A DNA stretch of 21,145 nucleotides from an uncultured bacterium (GTDB lineage Bacteria; Actinomycetota; Coriobacteriia; Coriobacteriales; Coriobacteriaceae), in assembly GCA_905215765.1 (NCBI GenBank), contig CAJMRP010000022.1, positions 1 to 21,145 of the forward strand, in the 5' to 3' direction. Shown here piece after piece: positions 1-7,623 of the stretch (the stretch's first letter is position 1; each line of letters opens with the position of its first letter). Made by a program: the position numbers and the translations under genes. Below the pieces are notes generated by a model. That model ran no database searches. It worked only from the letters and a program-made list of their open reading frames with translations, and was not told the origin of the DNA.

Positions 1-1
1 G

Positions 2-490
2 CTCGACCGCCCCGAGGCTCAGACCCGCTGGGAGGCCCTCGATGCCCTGGCGGCGCTCGCCACTACCTGCCCCGAGCAGCTGGGCGATGCCTTTGAGGGC
101 GCCGAGACCGCGCTGTTCGACGAGATTTCCTCCACGCTGCGCTATGCCGCCTTCCGCCTGCTGTGCGTGTGGGGCGCCACGAGCGTCGAGCGTTCGCGCG
201 AGGCTTGGCCCATCCTGGACGAGGCTATCCAGTGCTACCACGGCGACCTCGAGTATCGCGACATGCTCGGTTGCCTGTACGAGTTTGGCCAGGGCGAGAT
301 CGACGCCGAGGTCGCCGAGAAGCTTGCGCTGCGCCTTAAGTTCGATGCCGAGAACGGCAAGGGCAGCTATCTCAAGGCCCGTTCGAGCGAGATTTGCGAA
401 ATGCTTGTTAAACGTTTTGGCCTGGATCTCTCCAAAAAGAAGAAGCGTGCTAGCGTTAAAAAATCTGACGACGCCGAGGACGAGGAGTAA
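2..490 (+). CDS. Hypothetical alpha-helical (HEAT/ARM-like) protein, 5' end outside window
   Basis: The reading frame is open from the first bases of the window to a TAA at 488-490, so only the C-terminal 162 residues are visible. They consist of amphipathic helices rich in Ala, Leu and Glu (for example RWEALDALAALATTCPEQL, then STLRYAAFRLLCVWGA), which look like HEAT/ARM-type repeats. The tail is very charged: a KKKKR patch followed by DDAEDEE. No catalytic motif is visible. The stop lies 6 bases before the start of the isocitrate dehydrogenase gene, and the last codons (GAGGAG) double as that gene's ribosome binding site, so the two are probably cotranscribed and coupled. I do not recognise the family and assign no function. 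That the frame is coding is well supported by codon use; the repeat assignment is a guess from helix pattern. Confidence 0.75.
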   Translation, partial: LDRPEAQTRWEALDALAALATTCPEQLGDAFEGAETALFDEISSTLRYAAFRLLCVWGATSVERSREAWPILDEAIQCYHGDLEYRDMLGCLYEFGQGEIDAEVAEKLALRLKFDAENGKGSYLKARSSEICEMLVKRFGLDLSKKKKRASVKKSDDAEDEE

Positions 491-496
491 CAGATT

Positions 497-1582
497 ATGG
501 CGCACGATGTAGTCCTGATTCCCGGTGACGGTATCGGTCCCGAGATTACGCAGGCCATGCGCCGCGTGGTCGAGGCCACTGGTGTCCAGATCAACTGGAA
601 CGTCCAGGAGGCCGGCGCCGGCGTCATGGACGAGTTTGGCACGCCGCTGCCCCAGCACGTGCTCGATGCGGTCGCCGAGACCAAGGTTGCCATCAAGGGC
701 CCCATCACCACACCGGTCGGCACGGGCTTCCGCAGCGTCAACGTGGCCCTGCGCAAGCACTTCGACCTGTACGCCTGCGTGCGCCCCTGCCTGTCGCAGC
801 CGGGCGACGGCTCGCGCTTCCGTGATGTCGACCTGGTCATCGTGCGCGAGAACACTGAAGACCTCTACGCCGGCATCGAGTTCGATGAGGGTACTGCCGA
901 GGTCGAGGAGCTCTCGCAGCTCGTCGAGCGTTCTGGTCAGAAGACCTTCGCCGCGGATTCCGCCATCTCGATTAAGCCCATCTCCATTGCCAAGAGCCGC
1001 CGCATTGTGGAGTATGCCTTTGAGTATGCCCGTCGCTGCGGCCGCAAAAAGGTGACGGCCGTGCACAAGGCTAACATCATGAAGGCGACCGACGGCCTGT
1101 TCCTGCGCGTGGCGCGCGAGGTGGCCGCCAACTATCCCGATATCGAGTTCAACGACAAGATTGTCGACGCCACCTGCATGGGCCTGGTCCAGAACCCCAA
1201 CGACTTCGATGTTCTGGTGCTGCCCAACCTGTACGGCGACATCGTGAGCGACCTGTGCGCCGGCCTGGTGGGCGGTCTGGGCATGGCCCCCGGCTCCAAC
1301 ATCGGTGCCGACTGCGCCATCTTCGAGGCTACGCACGGCTCCGCGCCCGATATTGCCGGTCAGGATATCGCCAACCCCACGGCCGAGATCCTCTCTGCTG
1401 CGATGATGCTCGATCACCTAGGCGAGAACGGTGCTGCCAGTCGCATTCGTGCCGCCGTATCTGCCACGCTCGACGAGGGCGAGCAGGTTACCGGTGACGT
1501 GCGTCGTGCCCAGACCGGTTCCGTCGAGGGCGCGGTGGGCACACAGGCCTTTGCCGATGCCGTTATCGCGCACCTGGCCTAA
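497..1582 (+). CDS. icd: NAD-dependent isocitrate dehydrogenase (isocitrate/isopropylmalate dehydrogenase family)
   Basis: This 361-residue protein belongs to the beta-decarboxylating dehydrogenases, which convert isocitrate to 2-oxoglutarate in the cytoplasm. It starts IPGDGIGPE (residues 8-16), the family N-terminal signature. Substrate residues are visible as the S-x-N-x-x-L-R-K stretch around residues 80-87 (Ser80, Asn82, Arg86), Arg96, Arg117 in RENTEDLY and Lys191. The metal site is in NLYGDIVSDL (Asp248, Asp252). The cofactor loop HGSAPDIAG (280-288) carries Asp-Ile where NADP enzymes carry Lys-Tyr, which indicates NAD. The length fits the short NAD-type enzymes. Homoisocitrate or 3-isopropylmalate dehydrogenases share the fold, but the Ser80/Asn82 pattern and lack of leu genes nearby favour isocitrate. 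The start is set by GAGGAG overlapping the previous stop. It probably supplies 2-oxoglutarate for glutamate synthesis; no other TCA gene is in view. Confidence 0.88.
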   Translation: MAHDVVLIPGDGIGPEITQAMRRVVEATGVQINWNVQEAGAGVMDEFGTPLPQHVLDAVAETKVAIKGPITTPVGTGFRSVNVALRKHFDLYACVRPCLSQPGDGSRFRDVDLVIVRENTEDLYAGIEFDEGTAEVEELSQLVERSGQKTFAADSAISIKPISIAKSRRIVEYAFEYARRCGRKKVTAVHKANIMKATDGLFLRVAREVAANYPDIEFNDKIVDATCMGLVQNPNDFDVLVLPNLYGDIVSDLCAGLVGGLGMAPGSNIGADCAIFEATHGSAPDIAGQDIANPTAEILSAAMMLDHLGENGAASRIRAAVSATLDEGEQVTGDVRRAQTGSVEGAVGTQAFADAVIAHLA

Positions 1583-1641
1583 GGCATGCACACTGCAAAC
1601 GCCTAAATAGTACTTAAGTGTTTGCGTATAACCTAAGAATC

Positions 1642-1670
1642 AATACGCCCGGCGCTCTGTCGGGCGTATT
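1642..1670 (+). terminator. Perfect hairpin after icd, likely terminator
   Basis: A perfect 10-bp stem (AATACGCCCG with CGGGCGTATT) encloses a 9-base loop and is followed by CTATTG, so the T-tract is weak. It lies 60 bases after the icd stop and 38 bases before the next start codon, separating the two transcription units. Confidence 0.6.
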
Positions 1671-1708
1671 CTATTGAAGACTATGTTTCCTAACAAGGAG
1701 TAACTGAT

Positions 1709-2794
1709 ATGGGTCTGATTCAAAAGAAGGACGAGAAGGACGAGATCGACGGCATCCAGATCATCGAGCGCGGCGAAGGCCCCGACGGTGACGAGGACGA
1801 GAAGATCGATCTGGTCGCCGGTACGTCTGCCGAGCACATTGCCGCTGGCACGACGGCCGAGGAGGAGGACGCCCGTCTGGAGGCTCAGATTGCCGCGGAT
1901 GCCGCTGACGAGAATCTGATGCCCGAGGAGCAGGACGAGGACGATGACTCCGACGTTGACGACCACGCTTGCAAGCACAAGAAGACGATGATTGCCGCCT
2001 TCGTGGTCGCTATCGTGATCGCTGCGGTGGTCGGCTTCTTTATCGGCAACGGTGGTTTTGGCGGCAAGGGCGTCGGCTCGGCGACCCTCACCGAGGATCA
2101 GCTCGATTCGACCGTGGCAAGCTATAGCTACAACGGCAAGAAGAGCGACATCACTGCGCGCGAGGCCATCGAGAGCCAGTACAGCCTTGATACCGTCAAG
2201 GATAGCGATGGCAACTACACCGCTCCTTCTGCCGACGTCATCCTGTCCTATGTGCGCAACAAGATCCTGCTCGACGCTGCCGAGGACGAGGGCATCACCG
2301 TCTCTTCTAAGGAGATGAAGAAGTACGCCGAGGATTCCATCGGCACTTCGGACTACAAGACCATGGCCAAGCAGTATGGCGTGTCCAAGGACCAGGCCAA
2401 GCAGATCGTCCGCCAGTCCGCGACGCTGCAGAAGCTCTACAAGAAGAAGGTGGGCGATAGCTCCGCAAGCATGCCGACCGCTCCGACCGAGCCTTCTGAC
2501 GGCAACGAGGAGACCGCGAGCAAGGACTACGCCGATTACATCATCAACCTTGCCGGCGACGAGTGGGATAGCGAGAAAGGCACTTGGAAGGACGCCGATG
2601 GCACCTACGCTAAGGCGTTCGCCGACGATGCCTTTACGGCCGATAGCGCGACCTATAAGCAGGCCATGACCGCCTATTACACTGCCTACCAGCAGTATTC
2701 CACGCAGGCTTCGAGCGCCAGCTCCAAGTGGACCGAGTACGCCAACGGCCTCTACGCCAAGGCCAACATCAGCATCTACGGTCTGTTTGCATAA
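1709..2794 (+). CDS. Membrane-anchored SurA_N-like protein with acidic cytoplasmic tail
   Basis: The protein has 361 residues. Residues 1-92 are extremely acidic (runs such as EEQDEDDDSDVDD) and contain no hydrophobic segment. A short basic stretch (KHKK, about 89-92) precedes one transmembrane helix at about 94-113, then a Gly-rich linker. With the basic side inside, the C-terminal 245 residues would face outward. That part holds helices typical of SurA_N/trigger-factor-like chaperones: a segment from the ILSYVRNKILLDAAEDEGI region into SSKEMKKYAEDSI, and YGVSKDQAKQIVRQSATLQKLYKKKV. No peptidyl-prolyl isomerase core is evident. The start follows AAGGAG at about 1697-1702. The gene sits alone between two terminators. 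A role in extracytoplasmic protein folding is inferred only from the fold-like pattern; it could equally be a structural envelope protein. Confidence 0.7.
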   Translation: MGLIQKKDEKDEIDGIQIIERGEGPDGDEDEKIDLVAGTSAEHIAAGTTAEEEDARLEAQIAADAADENLMPEEQDEDDDSDVDDHACKHKKTMIAAFVVAIVIAAVVGFFIGNGGFGGKGVGSATLTEDQLDSTVASYSYNGKKSDITAREAIESQYSLDTVKDSDGNYTAPSADVILSYVRNKILLDAAEDEGITVSSKEMKKYAEDSIGTSDYKTMAKQYGVSKDQAKQIVRQSATLQKLYKKKVGDSSASMPTAPTEPSDGNEETASKDYADYIINLAGDEWDSEKGTWKDADGTYAKAFADDAFTADSATYKQAMTAYYTAYQQYSTQASSASSKWTEYANGLYAKANISIYGLFA

Positions 2795-2837
2795 AGATCG
2801 CCTGAGCTTTCGAGTACGAAGCCGATATATCTGATTG

Positions 2838-2875
2838 AGCCCGCTAGAACGAACACCGTTCTAGCGGGCTTTTGC
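2838..2875 (+). terminator. Intrinsic terminator after the SurA_N-like gene
   Basis: A perfect 13-bp stem (AGCCCGCTAGAAC / GTTCTAGCGGGCT) with a 7-base loop is followed by TTTGCGTT. It lies 44 bases after the stop codon. Confidence 0.85.
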
Positions 2876-2880
2876 GTTGT

Positions 2881-3328
2881 AAGAAAGGGCGGGGAAGAGA
2901 GTAGTAGGGGAGGGGTTTATATACAAATTCTTGAAGACTTTATTCACGTAAAGTGAAAACGATTTCGGCCAAACTGGTAGTAACAATGTGGTACCACTGT
3001 TCATCTGGTAGTAACCAATTTTGAGACGAAATCGAATGGAAATTGCTAAGAATTAGTTTGATAACGAAAGAAATGCATCATGTCTACCTGCGGAAATTAC
3101 TGTTTACGGGCTAAAAATAACCGTTTGGCAACGATATAGTAATTTGAACGAAATGTGGTGGACGTTTGAATTGAGTGTGTGCTACCGTACATACCAGCAA
3201 CCCCAAATAGGGACTGGGTTGTCTAAGTTTGCGCATCAATGCCGGCAAGCGGAGAAGCCGGTATGCACAAGGCGCGGACATGGAACTCGTTGGTGAACAA
3301 CGAAAGAAAGGTTGGAGGAGATACCAAT
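2881..3328 (+). promoter_or_regulatory. Long AT-rich leader/regulatory region upstream of nagE
   Basis: No convincing gene lies in these 448 bases, which are much more AT-rich than the flanking genes. They hold a purine-rich stretch with four G-runs (2887-2915), a catabolite-operator-like 14-mer (2954-2967, TGAAAACGATTTCG, matching the Gram-positive cre pattern except at the last base), two copies of CTGGTAGTAAC (2974-2984, 3005-3015) flanking the palindrome GTGGTACCAC (2988-2997), and a degenerate operator CCGTACATACCA at 3185-3196. A possible extended -10 (TGCTACCGT, 3180-3188) overlaps that last site. Downstream are two small hairpins, at 3198-3221 and 3240-3263. The promoter itself is not certain. 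Confidence 0.5.
2975..3017 (+). promoter_or_regulatory. Pair of TGGT-N4-ACCA operator sites for a HutC/GntR regulator
   Basis: TGGTAGTAACAA (2975-2986, one mismatch) and TGGTAGTAACCA (3006-3017, exact) have centres 31 bp apart, about three helical turns, so they fall on the same DNA face. DasR/NagR-type HutC regulators are known to bind TGGT...ACCA palindromes. Similar sites precede gntR1 and the GH35 gene in this window. Confidence 0.6.
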
Positions 3329-4809
3329 ATGATGAAGTACCTCCAGAAGCTCGGCAAAGCGCTGATGCTTCCCGTCGCGGCGCTTCCCGTCGCAGGTATT
3401 CTTATGGGTGTGGGCTACCTGCTCGCTCCCGCAGTCATGGGTGCTGCCGGTGACACTACCGGTTTTGCCTATACCGCCGGTTTCCTGCTCATCAAGGCAG
3501 GCGGCGCTCTTATCGATAACATGCCTGGCTGTTCGCAGTCGGCGCCGCTGTCGGCCTTGCCGACGATCACGATGGCACCGCTGGCCTCGTCGCCTTCCTG
3601 ATGATCCAGCAGCTCCTGAACCCCGCTGTTGTTGGCACCATTCGTGGTATGGACGCCGATGCTCAGACCGCTTGGCTTGCCACGACCGAGGGCATCGCGT
3701 TCTCCAAGATCGCTGGTAACTCCTTCATCGGCATCCTGTCCGCCGTCATCGGTGGCACTTGCTACAACAAGTTCAAGGACACCCGTCTTCCCGACTGGCT
3801 GGCCTTCTTCTCCGGCAAGCGTTGCGTCGCCATCATGACCGCCGTTATCTGCATCGTCGTCTCCGTCGTCCTGCTCTTTGCTTGGCCGCTCATCTTCGGT
3901 GCTCTTGTTGCTCTTGGTGAGGGTATCGCCGCCATGGGTGGTATCGGCGCTGGCATCTACGCCTTCCTTAACCGCCTGCTCATCCCGACCGGTCTGCACC
4001 ACGCTCTGAACAACGTGTTCTGGTTCGACACCATCGGCCTGGGCGACCTGACCCACTTCTGGGCTGGCGAGACCTCTGCTGACGTCAAGTGGAGCCTCGG
4101 TATGTACATGTCCGGCTTCTTCCCCTGCATGATGTTCGGTATCCCGGGCGCTGCCCTGGCTATGGTTCAGACCGCTAAGAACAAGAAGGCTGCTATCGGC
4201 CTGGTTGTCTCCGCTGCTATCTGCGCCTTCGTCTGCGGCGTCACCGAGCCCTTCGAGTTCGGCTTCATGTTCCTGTGCTTCCCGCTCTACGTCGTGTACG
4301 CTGCCCTGTACGGCATCTTCACCATCGTCACCTACTATGTTGGTTTCCGTGCCGGCTTCTGCTTCTCCGCTGGTGCTACCGACCTCCTGTTCTCCTCTAG
4401 CCTCCCGGCTGCCGCCAACACCTGGATGATCATCCCGCTGGGCATCGCTGCCTTCGTGGTCTTCTACCTCGTGTTCCGCTTCGCCATCACCAAGTTCAAC
4501 CTCATGACCCCTGGTCGCGAGGATGAGGATGTCGAGGAGACCTCCACTTCCGCCGCTGCTGGCGACGACAAGTTCGCCGCTCTGGCCGCCGCTGTTCTTG
4601 CTGCCGTCGGTGGCAAGGAGAACGTCAAGACCGTTGACTGCTGCGCTACTCGCCTGCGCTTCGAGCTCGGCGATTCCGCTCTGGTCGACGAGGCTGCCTG
4701 CAAGAAGGCCGGCGCTCTGGGTGTCATGAAGATGGACAAGGGTGCTACCCAGGTCATCATCGGCACGCAGGTCCAGGCTGTTGCCGAGGAGCTCAAGAAG
4801 CTTCTCTAA
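3329..4809 (+). pseudogene. nagE: PTS N-acetylglucosamine-type EIICB (NagE-like), interrupted by a one-base frameshift
   Basis: Membrane permease of the glucose-family PTS: EIIC takes up and phosphorylates the sugar, EIIB passes the phosphate. The start ATG at 3329 follows GGAGGAG (3314-3320). Residues 1-65 (to ATG at 3521) read in one frame; from TGG at 3526 the protein continues in the next frame to 4809. A single lost base near 3524-3525 explains this, because adding one restores WLFAVGAAVGLADDHDGTAG and a protein of about 493 residues, the usual EIICB size. EIIC shows many transmembrane helices and the GLHHALNNVFWFD motif. After a Glu/Ser-rich linker, EIIB has the DCCATRLRF phospho-cysteine motif (TGC at 4642). 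The EIIA domain is absent and must come from elsewhere. As written, the first frame stops at TGA 3599-3601, overlapping ATG 3601. Codon bias remains strong, so the lesion is recent or a sequencing error. Glucose or another HexNAc is possible, but the adjacent nagA favours GlcNAc. Confidence 0.85.
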
Positions 4810-4835
4810 GCCTTAAAGACGTATCTGTCTTGCAA

Positions 4836-4876
4836 AGGGTCGTCCCGCTCCGCGGGGGCGGCCCTTTTTGCTACCT
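4836..4876 (+). terminator. Intrinsic terminator after nagE
   Basis: A GC-rich hairpin (AAGGGTCGTCCCGC pairing with GCGGGGGCGGCCCTT, allowing one G-U pair and a bulge) is followed by TTTTTG. It lies 27 bases after the nagE stop and separates nagE from gntR1. Confidence 0.85.
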
Positions 4877-4979
4877 CGATACCTGATGTAGCGTTGTAAT
4901 TGGTATTACAGTGCGCAGGCTATCAACCGGCAAACAATATTGAAATATGCTTGTTGACCTGCTGTTATTCCAATAAAAC

Positions 4980-5010
4980 TGCTATAGTACGTGGTGTCTG
5001 GTTACAACCA
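4980..5010 (+). promoter_or_regulatory. gntR1 promoter (extended -10) with operator at the start site
   Basis: TGCTATAGT (4980-4988) fits an extended -10 element; no good -35 lies at the normal distance, as is common for extended -10 promoters. The expected start near 4995 is followed at 4999-5010 by TGGTTACAACCA, an exact TGGT-N4-ACCA site. A repressor bound there would block its own gene, which suggests autoregulation. Confidence 0.55.
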
Positions 5011-5041
5011 ATTTCGAGTCATTTATCCGGCAGGTATCATT

Positions 5042-5773
5042 ATGGCAATGGGAGCGCGCAAACAACCCCTGTACGATCAGCTCGTCGATCTGTTGACCGA
5101 TAAAATCGATCACGAACTTCGGCCCGGCGACTATTTGCCGTCCGAGCGCGACCTGTCGGAGCGCTACGGGCTCTCGCGTACGACGGTTCGCCTTGCCCTG
5201 CAGGAGCTTGAGCGCCTGGGCTTGGTGGTTCGTCAGCGTGGCCGTGGAACCATGGTGTGCGACCGCTCTCTGCAAACGGCAAACCTCACGCAGACCTATA
5301 GCTTTACCGAGCAAATGAAGGCGATCGGCCGTGTGCCCAAGACGACGATTCTTGAGTTTACCGAGGTCGAGGCTGACAAGAATATTGCCGTAGAGATGAA
5401 CGCGCGCCTGGGCGAGCGTCTGTACAAGATCAAGCGCCTGCGTATAGCCGATGGTGTACCGCTGATGATTGAGTGTACATATCTGCCAAGTCGCAAGTTC
5501 TTTGCGCTTAAGCGCCCCATGATCGAGAACAAATCGCTGTACGACATGATTGAGCAGGACTTTCACGAGAAAGTTCGCGTGGCAGAGGAAGAATTCTACG
5601 CGAGTATCGCCCGCCATTCCGACGCTCGTCTGCTCGAGATTACCGAAGGCGCGCCGGTGCTGGATTTGATTCGTACCACATATGACATGAACAACGAGGT
5701 TATCGAGTATACGCGTTCGGTTGCGCGTGCCGACCAGTTTAAGTACAAGGTCTACCACAACCGCGCAGTCTAG
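5042..5773 (+). CDS. HutC-subfamily GntR transcriptional regulator (NagR/DasR-like), copy 1
   Basis: The 243-residue protein has an N-terminal winged helix-turn-helix (about 8-75; recognition region LSRTTVRLALQELERLG) and a C-terminal UTRA effector domain (about 90-240), beginning at LTQTYSFTEQMKAIGRVP and ending in RTTYDMNNEVIEYTRSVARAD. NagR/DasR-like members sense amino-sugar phosphates and repress amino-sugar uptake and catabolic genes; that role is inferred from the family and from neighbours nagE and nagA. I chose ATG 5042 because codons upstream of it (from GTG 4991) cover the promoter and operator and read as non-conserved sequence; 5048 is an alternative start. It is about 60% identical by eye to the second regulator at 13560-14294, with nearly the same recognition helix. 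It likely regulates itself, nagE and the GH35 operon through TGGT-N4-ACCA sites. Confidence 0.88.
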   Translation: MAMGARKQPLYDQLVDLLTDKIDHELRPGDYLPSERDLSERYGLSRTTVRLALQELERLGLVVRQRGRGTMVCDRSLQTANLTQTYSFTEQMKAIGRVPKTTILEFTEVEADKNIAVEMNARLGERLYKIKRLRIADGVPLMIECTYLPSRKFFALKRPMIENKSLYDMIEQDFHEKVRVAEEEFYASIARHSDARLLEITEGAPVLDLIRTTYDMNNEVIEYTRSVARADQFKYKVYHNRAV

Positions 5774-5791
5774 AGTTATTGGGTATAAACG

Positions 5792-5830
5792 GCTTGGCGT
5801 GTTTTGCGGCGGGTGCAAAATGTGCCAAGC
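5792..5830. other. Long hairpin between gntR1 and nagA1
   Basis: GCTTGGC-GTG-TTTTGC pairs with GCAAAA-TGT-GCCAAGC over a 7-base loop; in RNA the three central pairs are G-U wobbles, giving a continuous 16-bp stem. No T-tract follows on either strand, so it is not a standard terminator. It could be an RNA processing or stability element, or a protein-binding palindrome. Confidence 0.45.
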
Positions 5831-5916
5831 GCAAGAAGGCAACGAACAATCGCTCGAATTAACAATGCAGTGGTTTTTGATCCGCCCTAAAACGCACTGC
5901 GGGTACGGGAGCATAG

Positions 5917-7086
5917 ATGAGCACGTATGCTATCAAGGCCGACAAGTTCTTTTTGCCGGCGGGGCCGCAGCTGGGCGGCTACCTCATGGTCGAAGACGGC
6001 GTCTTTGGCGCTTGGCAGGCCGATGAGCCCGCTTGTGAGATCAAAGATTATTCGGGTACATGGATTGCACCGGGTATGGTGGACACCCATATCCATGGTT
6101 TCTATAACCATGCCACGACCGATAACGATGCCGAGGGTATCAACATCAGCTCGACCGAGCTTGCTCGTCGTGGTACCACCAGCTGGTTGCCTACGACCTT
6201 TACCGACGGCGTGGAGCAGATCAAGGACGCCTGTGCCGCTATTGCACAGGCGGACGAAGAGCGCGGACCTGAGTTCTGCGGTGCTCGTATTCAGGGCATC
6301 TACCTGGAGGGTCCGTTCTTTACCATGAAGCATGTGGGTGCCCAGAACCCTGCTTATCTGATCGACCCGTCCGAGGAAGTTTTTGACGAGTGGCAGGAGG
6401 CCGCCGGCGGTCGAATCGTCAAGAGCGCTATGGCGGCCGAGCGCGATGGCGCTGCCGCTTATGCTGCGGCTCTGAGCGCAAAGGGCGTCGTGACCTGCAT
6501 TGGCCACTCCGATGCCACCTATGATGAGTGCGCCGCAGCCATCAATGCTGGCGCCAGCTGCTTTACGCATACCTACAACGGCCAGCGCGGTCTGCATCAC
6601 CGTGAGCCCGGTGTCGTCGGGGCCGCTATGACCACGCCCAACACCTATGCCGAGATCATTTGCGACGGCAAACACGTGAACCCCGCTGCCATTAAGGCAC
6701 TGCTGCAGGCCAAGGGCTGGCAGCACACGGTCCTGATCACCGACTGTCTGGGTTGCGGCGGTATGCCCGAGGGCAAGTACACTAGCGGTGGCATGGATGT
6801 CATTATGAAGGACAACCTTTGCTGGCTCGCCGATGGCTCTGCTATCGCCGGTTCGGTGCTCACGCTCGCGCAGGGCGTCAAGAACATCGTCGACTGGGGT
6901 CTTGCGAGCGCCGATATCGCCATTCGCATGGCGACCGAGGTGCCCGCGCGTTCTGCTCACGTCGAGGATAAATGTGGCAGCATTATGCCTGGCCGCGATG
7001 CCGACTTTGTCGTGTTCAATCCCGACCTTACCCTGGTCGAGACGTATGTGGGTGGCAACAGCGTCGGTAATGCGTTTACCGAGTAG
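5917..7086 (+). CDS. nagA: N-acetylglucosamine-6-phosphate deacetylase, copy 1
   Basis: Cytoplasmic amidohydrolase of 389 residues that removes acetate from HexNAc-6-phosphate. The metal-site motif DTHIHG gives His58 and His60; Glu131 lies in YLEGPFF, His197 in IGHSD and His218 in THTYNG, all typical NagA ligands or active-site positions. The substrate loop is GLHHREPG, and Asp276 in LITDCLGCGG is the expected catalytic acid/base. The start follows GGGAG at 5905-5909. It is downstream of gntR1 without a terminator and 32 bases before yhcH, so the three probably form one operon. A paralogue at 15688-16857 differs at about 25 of 389 residues, mostly conservative changes, while silent positions differ widely. 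Context next to nagE favours GlcNAc-6-phosphate, though GalNAc-6-phosphate may also be accepted. No nagB deaminase is in the window. Confidence 0.93.
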   Translation: MSTYAIKADKFFLPAGPQLGGYLMVEDGVFGAWQADEPACEIKDYSGTWIAPGMVDTHIHGFYNHATTDNDAEGINISSTELARRGTTSWLPTTFTDGVEQIKDACAAIAQADEERGPEFCGARIQGIYLEGPFFTMKHVGAQNPAYLIDPSEEVFDEWQEAAGGRIVKSAMAAERDGAAAYAAALSAKGVVTCIGHSDATYDECAAAINAGASCFTHTYNGQRGLHHREPGVVGAAMTTPNTYAEIICDGKHVNPAAIKALLQAKGWQHTVLITDCLGCGGMPEGKYTSGGMDVIMKDNLCWLADGSAIAGSVLTLAQGVKNIVDWGLASADIAIRMATEVPARSAHVEDKCGSIMPGRDADFVVFNPDLTLVETYVGGNSVGNAFTE

Positions 7087-7118
7087 CTGCCAAAGAAACG
7101 ATCCGAGAGGGGATTTAG

Positions 7119-7592
7119 ATGATTTACGGTGCATTGGGCGATATCGAAGAGTATCGCGGAATGCTCAAGGGCCTCGACGTGCTGATCGACTGGCTCGAGG
7201 AGAACGATCCGGCGCAGCTCGAGGTCGGCAGCCATCCGATTCTGGGCGACAAGGTCTATGCGAACGTCATGGCTCCCACGACGCGTCCCGAGGCCGAGGC
7301 TCACTACGAGACGCATCAGCGCTATCACGACCTGCAGATCGACGTCGAGGGTCGCGAGGCCTTTAAGGTTGCCACGGGCAGCCTGACGCTGGTCCAGGAG
7401 TTTGACGAGAAGGACGACTACGATCTGGTCGATTCCGACGCTTCGATCGCCGGCGATCTTGCCGACGACAAGTTTGCGCTGTTCGTTGCCGGCGAGCCTC
7501 ACATGCCCACGCTCGAGTTCCCGGGCGATGGCGCACAGCCGGTCAAGAAGATCTGCTTTAAGCTGCTTGCAGACGCTTACTGGGAGGAGTAG
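7119..7592 (+). CDS. YhcH/YjgK/YiaL family protein (probable sugar anomerase)
   Basis: The protein has 157 residues, the usual size for this cupin-like family, which includes E. coli YhcH (found with sialic-acid genes) and EbgC. Conserved features are the ETHQRYHDLQ stretch (Glu64, His66, His70, Asp71, Gln73), GEPHMP with His128, and the C-terminal strand KKICFKLL. Members are thought to speed interconversion of sugar anomers, and a metal is bound by the Glu/His residues. Placed directly after nagA1, it probably acts on an amino sugar or its phosphate; this is inference. The ATG at 7119 follows GAGAGGGG. A degraded copy of its last ten codons and of its terminator occurs at 19712-19853. Confidence 0.85.
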   Translation: MIYGALGDIEEYRGMLKGLDVLIDWLEENDPAQLEVGSHPILGDKVYANVMAPTTRPEAEAHYETHQRYHDLQIDVEGREAFKVATGSLTLVQEFDEKDDYDLVDSDASIAGDLADDKFALFVAGEPHMPTLEFPGDGAQPVKKICFKLLADAYWEE

Positions 7593-7623
7593 CGCACTGC
7601 TCGGCTGAACCGTTTGTCTGATG

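Noticed and set aside
3229..3453. Small plus-strand frame overlapping the nagE start
   Set aside because: Arg/Ser-rich with no conserved motif; it overlaps the nagE start in another frame, and the nagE ATG at 3329 has an excellent ribosome site.
4991..5041. GTG 4991 as the start of gntR1
   Set aside because: It would place the operator inside the gene and adds residues not seen in HutC proteins; ATG 5042 is immediately before the conserved domain.
5887..7134. 415-codon open frame on the minus strand opposite nagA1 (and similar long frames opposite agaS at 14400-15557, nagA2 at 15883-16794 and lacC at 18607-19572)
   Set aside because: These mirror high-GC coding genes on the plus strand, have no recognisable motifs or ribosome sites, and the plus-strand products are clear family members.
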